A model generated the notes under the pieces. It searched no databases. It had not been told where the DNA came from and worked only from the letters and a program-made list of their open reading frames with translations. Source: Trissonchulus latispiculum (Eukaryota > Nematoda > Enoplea > Enoplida > Ironidae). Taken from it: 64,000 nucleotides of DNA. Shown one piece after another: positions 23,471 to 34,755 of this stretch; position 1 is the stretch's first letter; every line of letters starts with the position of its first letter. The position numbers were made by a program, and so were the translations under genes. Location: positions 30,868-94,867 of the forward strand of contig JASAND010021254.1 of assembly GCA_030248195.1 (NCBI GenBank), read 5' to 3'.

Positions 23471-24055
23471 ATAATAACTAAGAGCGTCATGTTGTAGTGT
23501 GATTGTAACCAGTACTGAGAGTTTAGGACTAATTGTGAAAGTTCTGTTTGTAGAATGATGTGATCCAAAGCTATATATAAGAGCTTGTCAGCTATTGTAA
23601 CTATTCACTTCAGTATAGACTATACATGTTTTGTATATATTCAGCAGTTTTGAAAAATTAATGTTCAAAGATCGAATCTGAGTGTTTACACTTCACTTAA
23701 TAAATGTCTGTGATAAACGTGAGACGTGTTTAGCATCCATATATTACGAGTTTGCTCTATTGAATTGAGTTCCGATACTCAACGAGGTACCTTTTGTTTG
23801 TTCTATCTTATAAACTTTACGATTCATCACGAGATGTACGACATCACGTGACACGAGATCACGAGACAACTTTAGATTCATTCCAATTTATCCCTGTTTA
23901 CATTTCAGGTGAAAATGGAGGAAAACAAAGATACTTTGTGTCTCAAATCATGGCTACTGCGGATGGAAGAGCTGATTCTGTTACCGACCCAGTTCCAGAA
24001 ATGCAGTGCTTCATCCATCAAACGTCCGAAGTAATCACGACTTAAGATATCGTAG
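23471..24055. other. DNA with protein-like ORF fragments, unassigned
   Basis: A plus-strand frame at 23794-24045 and the alternative frame reading MEENKDTLCLKSWLLRMEEL near 23915 are both open over short distances. It may belong with the ORF that follows as one decayed gene. Confidence 0.3.
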
Positions 24056-24355
24056 CGGAATCAGCCTACTCCCTTATTTGGAAAAACTGCAGAAAGTTCC
24101 ATTCCTATCTGGGAAGGTTGCTGCTTTCTAGAGTGGGAAGTGAATGCACTAGAAACATCTTGGAGACCGCTGTCTGTGGGACAAAAAATGTTGGAAAGAA
24201 TCAAGGTATTGGTTGATCTGGCCATGATCACCAAGTTCGACTTGAGCCTGTTCAAACCAAGCTGGATTAGGGATATTACGAGAAAGAGTTGTGGTAAGGC
24301 TTTCCAGGTGCATACCTTACATGAGTGCTATGGTGAAACTAGGTTCACAATTTGA
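24056..24355 (+). CDS. Unassigned open reading frame, 99 residues after the preceding stop
   Basis: The frame is open from the TAG at 24053 to TGA at 24353-24355; the first ATG is at 24140, giving 71 residues. The sequence is unlike the chance ORFs of the window, with Trp, Cys and charged residues well spread (PIWEGCCFLEWEVNALETSW, FKPSWIRDIT). I recognise no domain. It could be an exon, a retrogene piece or part of a degraded retroelement. Confidence 0.3.
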   Translation, partial: RNQPTPLFGKTAESSIPIWEGCCFLEWEVNALETSWRPLSVGQKMLERIKVLVDLAMITKFDLSLFKPSWIRDITRKSCGKAFQVHTLHECYGETRFTI

Positions 24356-24534
24356 TTCATAATTAACTCAGAGCATACATGGAATCAAGCCATCATGGCA
24401 TCATACAAGGAAAAGCTCATAAATGATCAAACTACAAACAAACAATAGATACAGTGAGTCTAACTACTCAACTTCATATTAAGGAGGGTTCACTTTGGTC
24501 CAAAATTGATGTGAAAATGTGTAAAGCCCGGTTC

Positions 24535-24851
24535 ACACTGGGCAATAATTGCCGGCAATATTATTGCCAGCAGATTACCCATTTATTGCTAGTGTAAACA
24601 GTATTAAGATTGCCAGCAATATTGCTGTCAATGGGCAATCTCGGCTAATAGAGCGAGCAAGTTCTGCGGCAATTAAACACGTAAATGTAGCGGGGTACAG
24701 ATTGCTGCTGGGCTAAAATTTTAAATTTCCCGCTATATTGCCGGCAATTTTGGTAATGCAGTGCGAACGGGTGCATTGCTGGGAATATTGTCATTTCCCC
24801 CACATTGCTGGCAAGTAGATTTCCTGCAAATTACCTAGTGTGAACCGGGCT
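24535..24851. mobile_element. PIF/Harbinger-like MITE
   Basis: The ends AGCCCGGTTCACACTGGGCA and the complement AGTGTGAACCGGGCT are flanked by TAA on both sides (24532-24534, 24852-24854). A 3-bp TWA duplication is the mark of PIF/Harbinger. The 317-bp interior repeats ATTGCCGGCAAT and ATTGCTGGCAAT-like palindromes. The same right end occurs at 31129-31144 (TATGAACCGGGCT|TAA). Confidence 0.8.
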
Positions 24852-24879
24852 TAAGATCACCCGGGGAAAACAGCAGGCT

Positions 24880-25110
24880 CGGCCGGCTAATAGCTGCGAT
24901 CGGTCGGACTACCGGCTAGCCGACTGTTTTTAGACGGACAACCGACCGGCCAAACTATTATTGCAGCAGTTTTTAGTTTCCTCTGTAAATTGGCTTTTAC
25001 ATAATGTTCCAGGAGGACGAGTTCTGCCAGTTAACAACACTAAATGAACTAAATGCACACTGTTATCTTAAAGTAGCGCCATCGTTTGTCTTACAAGTTT
25101 CGCGCATTAA
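24880..25110. repeat. CCGGC-rich repeat, related to 15880-16110
   Basis: It contains GGCTCGGCCGGCTAA, CTACCGGCTAGCCG and AACCGACCGGCC, then AACAACACTAAA and a shared AGCGCCAT...GTCTTAC tail with the copy at 16.0-16.2 kb. Confidence 0.4.
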
Positions 25111-25553
25111 TTTCATAACGGGTTGGAAAAGCAAACAACAGTAAATCCAATATACAGTAAAAGGAGCTGATTGAAAATTCCATGGTCGTAACGCATTTAT
25201 TAATTCCACATGCTAGTTCTTGTGTATAATGTTATGCCTACACAGTTATTTAGGATAAAGCCCAAGGCTTTATATGTCCAGAAGGATTGGTAAATGCTAC
25301 ACCTACGATTTTTTCAGGAAAATTTTCCCCTTGACCGAATGTCCTACACACCAAATTTCAGCTTTGTTGGTTGAAAATTGCGTGAGTTATTCCATTTTTT
25401 AGATTTTCAAAATCCTTTGATCTTTGCCGCTTTTTCGACTTTGACTGGTTGTTACTCGCCACTCGCTCAACGAAAAAAATTTTTTGATTGGATTTTCAGG
25501 ACCGCCTGGGTGTCCGCTTTCATCTGATATACGTGGTATTTCAAAATTTGAAA

Positions 25554-25960
25554 GTCGATTTTTTCGAAAAATACCACTTTTTGACCCAAAATTCCGGCAA
25601 AGCGAATCCACCAAAAGTGAATAAAAATAACATAATCATAAAGTTCATTATGAGCTGAATCCAACGATATAAAGTTTTCGTGGCTACGACTTATATTGCG
25701 CCAGCAATGAATTTTTAAACATTTCCCTTATTTCAAGCTGGTTTTTGGCTTCCTTTGATGTTGCCGCCTAGATTTACCTGAACCAGCGTAAACTAGCAAA
25801 AACCAGCTGAAATAAGGGAAATGTTTTAAAAATTCATTGCTATACGAGACACACGCAACTAAGTCGTATCGTTGGGAAAACTTTACAGCTCCTTTGATTA
25901 TGTTATTTTACATTCATTTTGGGGATTTGGAGGGTGGTATTTTTCGAGATCAAAATCGAC
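25554..25960. mobile_element. Foldback element
   Basis: Arms 25554-25749 and 25796-25960 are inverted copies around a loop of about 46 bp. The innermost parts pair over AATGAATTTTTAAACATTTC and AAGCTGGTTTTTG. The arms differ by scattered substitutions and small gaps, so it is an older copy. Confidence 0.65.
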
Positions 25961-26518
25961 TATCAATTGTGAAATTCGAAATTATGTATTAATTCTGAAT
26001 AATCAATAAAATTGCGGGAGTGCGTGTCGGCTTTGTAGTTTTGTTGGGTGTTTTTAGTGGGTTGCTCTTTGCGATTTGGGCATTTTGTCAGGGAAAAATG
26101 TGCGACATTAATCATTTGAACATATAAAATACCGGCACCCTTTGAAAGCGAACGGCGCTGATCCACAATTTTTGTTGGCTGCCGGCGCTCTCGTTGCTTG
26201 GATGGGGACGGTTGGGGGCTGGTGGGATTTTTGCGTGTGGTGGCGGGTTGAAATTTCAAAAAAATTTTTTCACGAGAAAGAAAAGATCTCATCATTCCGG
26301 TTCAGAAAATATATAATTTATGGCAGTTATCTTGAAGCGTTTACGAGATATAAAGCAAACAATTTCGCTTTCTACATTTTTTGGTCAGACTTTAGTATGC
26401 TTTGAGGAAATGGAGAATGGGATAATGTGAACCGAGTTTCAAATAGCACACATGTGCGGCACGCACCTGAAGCCTTTCCCGAATCGCTTTCACATAATGT
26501 CCCAGATTTAGTTGGCTT
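25961..26518. other. Intergenic DNA, nothing recognised
   Basis: ORFs on both strands at 25963-26405 overlap each other and show no motif. Confidence 0.45.
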
Positions 26519-26950
26519 TAGTGATGTGGATCGGATCGGCGGATCGGATCGGATCGACCGATCCGGGGTCGGATCGGATCGGATCGGATCGACAAATTTT
26601 CGGATCGGATCGGCCGGATCGGATCGGCTTGATTTTTCCGGATCGCCGATCCGGCAAATAAGGCAAAATTTGGAAGTTTGTACCGATTTTTACAACATTA
26701 CAAAATTTCTTCCAAAAATTATGAAAATTTTTCATCTGAATTTTGTTCAATTGTTGAATTTTCGTTGTTAATGTGAATTTTTAGATGTTAACGTTTTGCT
26801 TTGCTTTCTTTCTCTGGATAAATATATAATTTTTTGTCTGCATACGTATAAAAACAAACCAATGGCTCTTTAATAATTTTCTGCTAATTAATTTTTGCAC
26901 TGTCCGCTTCGCTTTTTAAATGCAGTGACGCTGACCGCTGAGAGTGTGCT
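26519..26950. mobile_element. hAT-like arm with GGATCGGATC tandem repeats (left arm)
   Basis: It starts TAGTGATGTGGATCGGATCG and continues through about 140 bp of GGATCGGATC units, then about 290 bp of AT-rich DNA. The whole segment is repeated in inverted orientation at 32930-34267, where a TTAA element has inserted. The pair could be the two ends of one 7.7-kb element or two separate copies. ORFs encoding SDRIGSDRIG-type repeats are products of the tandem array. Confidence 0.65.
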
Positions 26951-27336
26951 TATTAGCTCTGGCTGCTAGAGCCAATACCTGAAGGTGTACCAAATACCAA
27001 TTTTTTGGAATTCAGTATTCATAGATGGGGAAGTACTTCTGAACTTGGAACAGGGCGCATTTATGGGAACTACTTGTATTGCAAAAGTTTTCAGCTCGTC
27101 AAGATCTTTCAAGTGATTACTCCTGAATGTGGATAAAAATCCGGAAAATCCTGTTGTCGTGAATTTGGTAATCGAGTGCATTTATGGGACATGATTGTAT
27201 CACAAAATCTGTTCACTTCGTCAAGAGCTTTTAAATCATAACCATGTTGTGAGAATTAAAGAAATTAAAAATCCGAAAATCTTGAAAAACCAAAAATTCC
27301 AAACATTAGGTGCTAATTGGTTGCAAAGGTTGCAAG
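26951..27336. repeat. Diverged repeat related to the foldback at 8367-9420
   Basis: Blocks such as AAAAATCCGGAAAATCC and GTCAAGAGCTTTTAAATC resemble the arms of the 8.4-9.4 kb foldback. Copies are too diverged to set boundaries by eye. Confidence 0.35.
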
Positions 27337-27686
27337 CATAGGATAACCTGGGGGAGAATGGGTGGGTGCAGACACCACCAGAGCGACAAAAAAACGGGCA
27401 GACCCCTCGGCGAGAAGGAAAAAGTAGACCCCTAAGCGATTTTTACCAAAAACTGCTAATGGTTTAGTAAATTTTAATGATTTTTTCAAAAAAATTCCTT
27501 AAAATCGCTAAAAATCTTCACTTTTAACTTGTTTTGTCCAAAAATGTTGAAAATTTGTCAATTTTGCATATTGAAATTTTTTAAATTTTTGAAATTTTTC
27601 AGGGATAGGTAAACCCTTAGCCCGAGTCCGGGAAGACACTTCCATCAGAATTAGTCCCCGTGTTAATGTATATATGTTAATGCATG
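27337..27686. mobile_element. hAT-like MITE (CATA..TAAC..GGGG ends), copy 2
   Basis: The left end is CATAGGATAACCTGGGGG. The right end is CCCCGTGTTAATG running into ATATATGTTAATGCATG, so the exact end is ambiguous. Flanks GTTGCAAG and GTTGTTAG agree at 6 of 8. The interior matches 1315-1696 in inverted orientation, including GACCCCT...AAGCGATTTTT. Confidence 0.65.
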
Positions 27687-27771
27687 GTTGTTAGAGCAAA
27701 ATTATATACGCCGCTGAACCAGCTCTATTTGATCACGAAAATAAAATTTTCAATTAGCATAAATTTTAGCA

Positions 27772-28200
27772 AATCTTTGAATATTTTGGATCTCTTTAAC
27801 TTTATCCCCCCCCAACAAAAGTTGGTCAACTTCAAAGCTTATATATTGTAAGAAATCAACATACGTAACTTTAGAGCATAATTTATACATCGTTGAAGTG
27901 CTCGAGATGTGCTCTATTTAATGTTGTAATGCAGTTTGGTATAGCTTGCTGCTATTAAATGCAAGCTTAAAAGACAATCAAAAATTCCAAAATGCGTAAC
28001 TTTGATGGTTTATTAAACTTAACTTTTTATAGCAGCATGCTACTGCAAACTGCTTTAGACCATTAAATAGAGCACATCTCGAGCATTCCAATGATGTATA
28101 AATCATGCTGTAAAGTTTTGTTGATCTCTTGCCATAAGCCTTTGAATTTGACCAACTTTTGTTAGGGGGAATAAAGTTAGAGATCCAATATTTTAGATTT
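27772..28200. mobile_element. Foldback element
   Basis: Arms 27772-27962 and 28028-28200 are inverted copies, sharing GCTCTATTTAATG, CAAAAGTTGGTCAA and GGATCTCTTTAACTTTAT with their complements, around a loop of about 65 bp. Confidence 0.65.
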
Positions 28201-28644
28201 TTCGTTAATAAAACCCGGGATTCCGAATTTTACTAAATTTTAAGTGTTTCCTGATTTCCTTTCCGAACGATTTTGAAATTATATACATTGCCAATAAATA
28301 TATAAAACATTCTTTGTATTCTTAAGTAATGTAAAGTCTAAGAAATGTATTCTTAAGCTTCCAATAAATGACCAAAGTTTGTAAGCATATTTTTGGTCTT
28401 ACACCCTAGTTTCTTCAACTTTTCTTCTCTTCTCGCCTCACTAGATATTGACCTCACAAGCAAAGGAAATTGTAGTTTTTAAAGATAACTCTACACAGTA
28501 TATAGTTTTGCAGCTGAAATTTCTGATACGGACTTTCAGAATCATTCAATAAGATTTCGATGTGAAGTTTGATCAAAACTTTTGCAAAATTATGGAAAAT
28601 AGGAAGGTATAGCAATGTAAGTGTCTATAATTGAAAATTAAAAT

Positions 28645-28775
28645 AATGGTCGGATCGGATCGGATCGGTCCGATCCGGGGCTGGATCGGATCGGATCGGA
28701 TCGGATCGCCGGCCATTTGCCGGATCGGATCGGTAGTTGATTTTGGCTGCCGATCCGATCCGATCCACATCACTA
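28645..28775. mobile_element. GGATCGGATC tandem array with a hAT-like right end
   Basis: Tandem CGGATCGGAT units are followed by CCGATCCACATCACTA, the same right end as at 34267. The left end was not identified. Confidence 0.6.
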
Positions 28776-29218
28776 CTATATAATATTAGTTCGTCAAATT
28801 TTTTGAGCAAACATTCCCAGTTTCGAATTAAAAATTTCTTGAGCAAACGTTTCCACTTTCCAGTTTCGAATAATGTTGACCTTATGTAGCATTCACCAAA
28901 GGAACACATACAATCAAGGCATTTAAGCTTTGCAAAAACGGCACGAACAGCAGTCTGTATGCTGAGCCATTTAGTACGTCTGCTTACTGAAAGCGTGAAA
29001 TACAAGTAGAAAGCTCTACAAAAAAGACTTATGAGTACTTTTCTGGATATAATCTAATAGAACAAGTTTAGTCAAACGCCCGTTTTAACTGAGATTAGTA
29101 ATTGTGGAGAAGGGCACTCAGCGAAAATCAGCGATTTTTTTAAATCACCAAACACGAAACCTATTTTTTTCGAACATTTTTCAATAAAATTCCTTGATTT
29201 TAGTGACTACATCAACAA
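28776..29218. other. Intergenic DNA, nothing recognised
   Basis: The ORF on minus from 28625-29005 combines the tandem array with unremarkable sequence, and I do not regard it as a gene. Confidence 0.4.
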
Positions 29219-29224
29219 GAGATA

Positions 29225-29335
29225 CCCGCAACTACCCGCGCGGGTAGCATGTGGGTAGCAAACTTTCTATTACCCGCGGGTACCCGCGGGTACCCGCGGG
29301 TACCCGTGGGTACCCGCTACCCACTTCCAACTCTG
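29225..29335. mobile_element. GGGTACCCGC tandem array with a CTTCCAACTCTG end
   Basis: Four to five units of TACCCGCGGG end in CCCACTTCCAACTCTG, identical to the right end of the complete element at 37210-38237. The left end is degraded. Confidence 0.65.
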
Positions 29336-29493
29336 TGTCGGAGTCACCTTTGAAGGACTCTACAGAACGATAGAAGCAATATTGCGCAAAACGCACTTGT
29401 CTTCTTTCGCGGACCCATTGGGAGTACAACATATGTAAAAATGAGCAAAATCGGAGAAGGTCGAAAAATCGCCCAAAAAGGCGACCCCCCCCC

Positions 29494-29928
29494 CCTTAAG
29501 CTTGAACTAAACTAAGCTAAACTTGAACTAAACTTGAACTTGCGTTTACAGTTCTCAAGTCTGACAAACTTTGCTCAATTTCCGTAAGACGAAGGGAAAG
29601 TTTCATGAAACATTGACAACCTGAGCTTGCTATTCACGTGCAAGATCAGTGCAAAGTATATATTCAAGTGCAAACTTTCAAGGTTTTATGATGTTAGTCC
29701 CAGGCTTGCTAGCATATTTAGTAAGCACGTGATCGTTCTGGTCGTTTCCGATTGGTTGTTGCATACGGACAAACGGAAAGTTAAACAGTGCTCAAGTTCA
29801 AACGGACAACCTTTACGGACAAACGAACAACAGCAAAGGTATGAATCAACCCTGAAAACGGACAAAAGGACAAACAGACAAATAGCAAAATAGCGAAACA
29901 GCAAAGCAGCAAAACAGCAGAAGTATAG
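29494..29928. repeat. Direct-repeat region with AAACGGAC and CTTGAACTAAA units
   Basis: AACTTGAACTAAACT repeats lie near 29500-29545, and GGACAAACGGA and GGACAAACAGACAA repeats at 29767-29885. AAACGGAC units return at 31100-31130 beside a PIF-like end, so both parts may be the two flanks of one element split by the insertion at 29929-31070. Confidence 0.5.
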
Positions 29929-31070
29929 TAGATGCGCCCAATCTGCGTCACCTTTTGTCAACGCAAAATGAGTGATCACTTTGAAAATCTGTAACTTTTG
30001 AATGGCGAAAGTTCATAACATAAAACTTTACAGAAGTCTCAAGTACCTCTGCTTCTACATTTCTGTAAAATTTGACAATATTAGGTAAAGTCAGTCGTAA
30101 GTTATAGCCATTTTTATGCTAAAAAATGCAGTTTTCCGCTGTGAGAAGTTCATTCCCTAAAGTGCGTCGGACGCGTCCTAAAGTGCGTCATTTAAAAGTT
30201 GCTATGATTTGCATTAGAAAACCATACTTTGAGATGCAATAACACCTGTTTCCGAAAATTTTATGCTAGTAAAATTTTTTATATGGTAGTTGGCTTGTAT
30301 ATAAACAATATATATCAAAATCAACAAAATCTGTGATCTTCGAAAATTTGTTAAAATGCCAGTACTTTGTTATTTAAAGCGAATTTGGGTTGCAAATTAA
30401 ACTATAACAATTAATAAAATATAATTTTATGATTTAAAGCAGGAAACAACGACTTTTGCTAAAAAAATAAATGCAATAAAAACAGAAAATTTGGTATCAG
30501 ATTGTTCAGAATTATTCCTAGGATTGTGTTTTTGCACTTAGTTTTGTCCTAGGTTAAGTTATAAAGTCAGTATTCGCATTTATTTGAAGCAAATTTACAT
30601 GTAAAAGATAGGAACGCACATTAGGGATATTTGCGCAAAAAGTTAATTTAGAGCGACGCACTTTAGGTACTGATCAGTGGTTGCAGTAAAATCGGAATTT
30701 CTCAGTTCTAGTACGGTGAAATCCGGAATTGTTTATATTTTTGGAATCAGCAGATTATAACGAACAATTTGATACCTGACACATTAAACGTTGTTAAGTA
30801 TTAAGATTGTTAGGTGCATAAAACTGAATTCGGGACATTGCTTAAAATTTGGCAGACAACGGGTGTTTTATTCAAAGTATAGTGAATTTTGTAGAATTGT
30901 GCACGGTTAAAAACTTTTTAGCAAATTATTTTTACACCATTGCATTGAGCTTGAATAGACCTGCTCAGAAATGTGAAAACTTTAGGATTTCTTCCATTTT
31001 GTAGCGCACCAGATAACTTTAAACGGCTGAGTGACGCACTTTGGGGTATGACGCAGATTGGGCGAATCTA
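29929..31070. mobile_element. 1.14-kb DNA element with TAGATGCGCCCAATCTGCG ends
   Basis: The terminal inverted repeats are TAGATGCGCCCAATCTGCGT and the complement of TAGATTCGCCCAATCTGCGT. GTATA occurs on both outer flanks, offset by one base on the left. AAAGTGCGTC occurs near both ends and inverted internally (30169, 30180, 30657, 31031). No coding frame of note. Confidence 0.7.
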
Positions 31071-31147
31071 GTATATGAATCAACTTTTAAATGGACAAAC
31101 AGACAAACGGAAACGGACAAACGGACAAAAGTATGAACCGGGCTTAA
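31071..31147. repeat. AAACGGAC repeats ending in a PIF-like terminus
   Basis: GGACAAACGGACAAAAGTAT leads into GAACCGGGCT|TAA, the same end as the PIF/Harbinger-like element at 24535-24851. The opposite end was not found. Confidence 0.5.
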
Positions 31148-31464
31148 CATGAGTAACTCGTGTAAACTCAGAACTAGGATTTATCCTCTTTACCTCTACT
31201 TCAAAATCCAATTGCACTAACTCCATAACTCCTCTATACTCTTTTGAGAAGACCTTTAGAATTTAGATATCCATCCATCGCCCTCACATGGAAATACAAA
31301 AAGACAAAACCAAGGTCTCGAAAGGTCTTGACGAGCTGAACAAACTTCAACCTTTGTAATACAACTAGATCCCAGAAATGCGCCCTGTTCCTGGAATTCA
31401 CAAAAATTACCATCTATGACTAGTGAACTCCAGATGTTGGTACATTTTCAAGTATTAATTCCAG

Positions 31465-32527
31465 GCTTACTCCTTCTTACGCTTACTCCTTCTTACGCCT
31501 ATCCTACTTACGCCTAATCGTTTTCAAAACTCCAATTCCTACTTACGCCTAATTCTTTCTGTCAAAACTCACATTCCTACTTACGCCTAAAGAATGTTTA
31601 CGTAAAACTCGGATTCCTGCTTACGCCTAAAGTCTGCAGTATCCACTTTCTGACTTTGTTCCTGAAGTATTTATTAGGAATAATAGAAACAAGTTAGTTT
31701 ACGTACCACTATTTTTCCTTTTTCGGAATTTATTTCTGGGATGAAGTGAACAAAAACAGAAGCCCGTCCAATATTAAAGAAATAAATAAAATACACTCTC
31801 GTGCTAATTACAACATTTTCCAGTTATCATATGCCCACGTAAAAACACATTAAATTCCTATATTAGTAGTGCATGCGACCTCTGCCAGACTTGGTTCAAA
31901 CACTTGCGGCTCTTCAGTGGAGAAGTGTAGGATGCTTTGGAAAAATCTTTTACAAAATAAGTGAAAGATAGTTTCGCCGCCAGTCGCCTCATAAAGTGTC
32001 ATTAGTGTGGTGAACAAACATATATGACATCCAAAATATGAAAAATTTTTCAATTTGAAAACTGTTAACAAATTAAGTTAAAAATTAAACAAGTTAAAAA
32101 TTTCCATTTTTCCCAGAAAAATTAACAAACAAATTTAAATATTACAGCACACCGAAATGTTTTTAAATTTTAAAGTAAGGACATATTTTTCTAGTTTTAA
32201 GTTAAATGCATAGCTGACAAAATATTGTCAAAACGTTACATTGAATTTTAAATGAAGATTTTTATACATTTATTATTTCCAGGCATTAGTTACATTGTAG
32301 ACATAGTAGAAAGTCAGCACGGTAAAACATACAAGTGGATTACGGTAGAGCTTTCGTTTTAGGTGTACGTGTAAGTAGGAATTGGAGTTTTGCAAGGAAA
32401 TATTTTAGGCGTAAGTAGGAGTTTCAGTTTTGAGCATTCGGCGTATGTAGGATTTTGAGTTTTGTTATCTCTAGGCGGAAACATCAAACGTTAGGAGTAA
32501 GTAGGAAAGGTGTAAGTAGGATACACG
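31465..32527. mobile_element. 1.06-kb element with CCTACTTACGCCTAA subterminal repeats
   Basis: A perfect 8-bp direct duplication AATTCCAG flanks it (31457-31464, 32528-32535). The left side carries at least five CCTACTTACGCCTAA units, and the right side carries the complement TTAGGCGTAAGTAGGA several times. The terminal bases themselves match poorly. A 73-codon minus-strand ORF at 31850-32071 lies inside, with no recognisable motif. Confidence 0.65.
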
Positions 32528-32953
32528 AATTCCAGCTCATAATTAGCTTGTAAATAATACCCTATCATTCAAAGGCAAGTGCAAAAATATGCACCTGGAA
32601 CATCTCTATTTGATACAAAATTTTGAATGTGTAAAATTTTGGAGAAATTAAATATTTTTAATAAACTAAATAATAGTAAATATTAAATATTTTTCGTTAT
32701 TTAATCCCGATATGCAGGTTGTTCTAAATCACCAGTTCAGGACAATTCTAAAAATATATTGTTGGGGTTTGCTCTAAAGGCATATTACGACCGAACACAA
32801 CTTTGGTCGTACAATAACATACAAAACTGCATCCGGCGGATTTTACAAACTTTCCAATTCTGAGCAAACGCATTTGGGCGAAACATTTTCCTTCAAATTT
32901 CAGATAACGTTCCTATCATACCAGAATAAGTCACTCTCAGCAGTCAGCTGTAC

Positions 32954-33940
32954 TTAAGGTGGTGATTCCTTTTGGGCACATATTGTTATTTGGTGGCGTA
33001 AATCAAGACGAAATTTGATGAAACTTTCCGAAATAAGTTCTTTTAGCGTTCTAACACCTCCGCGCAATCCGGATTCAAAAATTCGAGATTTCCGGTCAGA
33101 ATGGTTTTTCCCAATTTCTGAACGTTTGGCAGCTGCAATACAGTTATGACTATATTCATTCGAAAGATCTCATTGAGCTTCACATTTTTGCTTTTTAAAG
33201 TAAGTTTCTATCTTTGCTCTACCGTGAGATATAGCCGATTTTCTAGTTTTGGCGTCAAAAACTAGTCATTTTTGCAGAAATCAAATAATCCAACATTTCT
33301 TGAACTACGCAAGCCGCAAAATCAAACTAAGGGCGTCGATCTGAAGTCTCACAGGGACAAATAAACCGACGCATGATCGTCTTCCAACTACTATCCTGTA
33401 GGCTGCTATCATAAGAAATGTAGTTTTTGCAAAAACACGACCAATTTTTTCCAAAGATTGTGGAGCATTCACAATGCGACCTGGGGGGCTGCTACTGAAC
33501 AAATGTGTTCTGCACAAATATACCCAGGGACGATTTTTTAGTTGCCCCGATTGCTGCTTTCTAGCTATAGTAATCGCTTGACAAATTTGGAAAAAGTAGG
33601 TAAAATCCAGGTTATGCACACATTTCTGCTTATTTCTCTATAACGAAGAGCGATTTCACAATAAATAAAAAATCGTCCCCAGCTATTTGATGGAGGTATC
33701 GAATGATATAACCGATGTCTCGCGAAAAAATTTACTTGAGTCTGCAAAAATTCTGGAAAATTATACTTCTTCTAAAATGTGTTAAAAATATTTTAGAAAA
33801 GCAACATTAGTTTCATGGCATGCATTAAAAAGAGAAAATGTCAAGCTACATTTTGATATAAAAATGGCTTCTTAACTCCAAGTAATGAATGAGTTATAAT
33901 GGTGTAAACTAAATGTGACCAAAGGGAATCACCACCTTAA
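32954..33940. mobile_element. TTAA-flanked MITE, family B, copy 1
   Basis: TTAA|GGTGGTGATTCCTTTTGGGC at the left and GGGAATCACCACC|TTAA at the right. An uninterrupted version of the insertion site exists at 26917-26950 in inverted orientation (CGCTTTTTAAATG...CTGAGAGTG), showing that one TTAA was duplicated. A second copy lies at 48427-50586. ORFs inside are not conserved as proteins. Confidence 0.85.
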
Positions 33941-34267
33941 ATTTAAAAAGCGGAACAGACTGTCCAAAAATTAATTAGCAGGAAATAGAGAGCAATTCAA
34001 TCTGACTCTTTTGTATGTATACATATAAAAAATTATTCATCCAGAGAGAGATCGTACAAAAAACCATTAACAACAGAAAATTTGAACAAAATTCAGGAAA
34101 GCTTTGAAAATTTCTTCGAAAAAATTATGCAGTTTTGTCATAAACTGGTACAAATTTTCAAAATTTGCCTGATTTGCTGGATCGGCGATCCGGAAAAATC
34201 AAGCCGATCCGATCCGACCCCGGATCGGTCGATCCGATCCGATCCGCCGATCCGATCCACATCACTA
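33941..34267. mobile_element. hAT-like arm with GGATCGGATC repeats (right arm)
   Basis: This is the inverted copy of 26519-26930, ending CCGATCCGATCCACATCACTA. The continuation of the arm lies at about 32930-32953, on the far side of the inserted TTAA element. Confidence 0.65.
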
Positions 34268-34752
34268 CTCAATACGTCATCTTATTGTAGGGTTGCGCAC
34301 TTTTGGTTCAGTTTTGAGAGGGGTTGTTTTCTGCCTGTTTTAATTAGATTAATCGAAAACTATAGATTTTTGATAACCTTCGTTTTCTCTTGTTTCTAGT
34401 TGAGGTTGTGAGGCAGAAATGCCAAGTAGTTGAGCAGTTTGCTTACCTAATAACTAACAGCCTCATAGCGGCTGTCGGATCAGAAGGAGCATAATGGGAG
34501 GGAAACTGGTGCGCAACGGACAACCTAACAAACTAGCGCGGGATCAAAGCTGTTGCCATTTGTTTTTTAGTTTGTTTAACAACTTGATTGGGACAGAGAT
34601 GACATGGCGGATGAAAAAGGTCCCTCTGTGTCTATCTCTGATTTCCAATCATTTTTTCGTTATTTTAGCAGTAATCTTAAAGGATAAAAATTAATACTGT
34701 GGGATGGTTAATGTTTAAACGTTAAATGTAAAGATGCCATTCACATGAACTC
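34268..34752. other. Intergenic DNA, nothing recognised
   Basis: Short ORFs at 34082-34399 and 34494-34694 lack motifs or splice support. Confidence 0.4.
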
Positions 34753-34755
34753 TTA

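Noticed and set aside
26427..26771. ORFs encoding SDRIGSDRIG-type repeats (also 28573-29005 and 34082-34399)
   Set aside because: They are translations of the GGATCGGATC array on either strand; the frame is open only because the unit lacks stops.
33305..33747. Minus-strand ORFs of 60-104 codons inside the TTAA family B element
   Set aside because: The frames are not preserved in the second copy at 48427-50586, so they are not a conserved protein.
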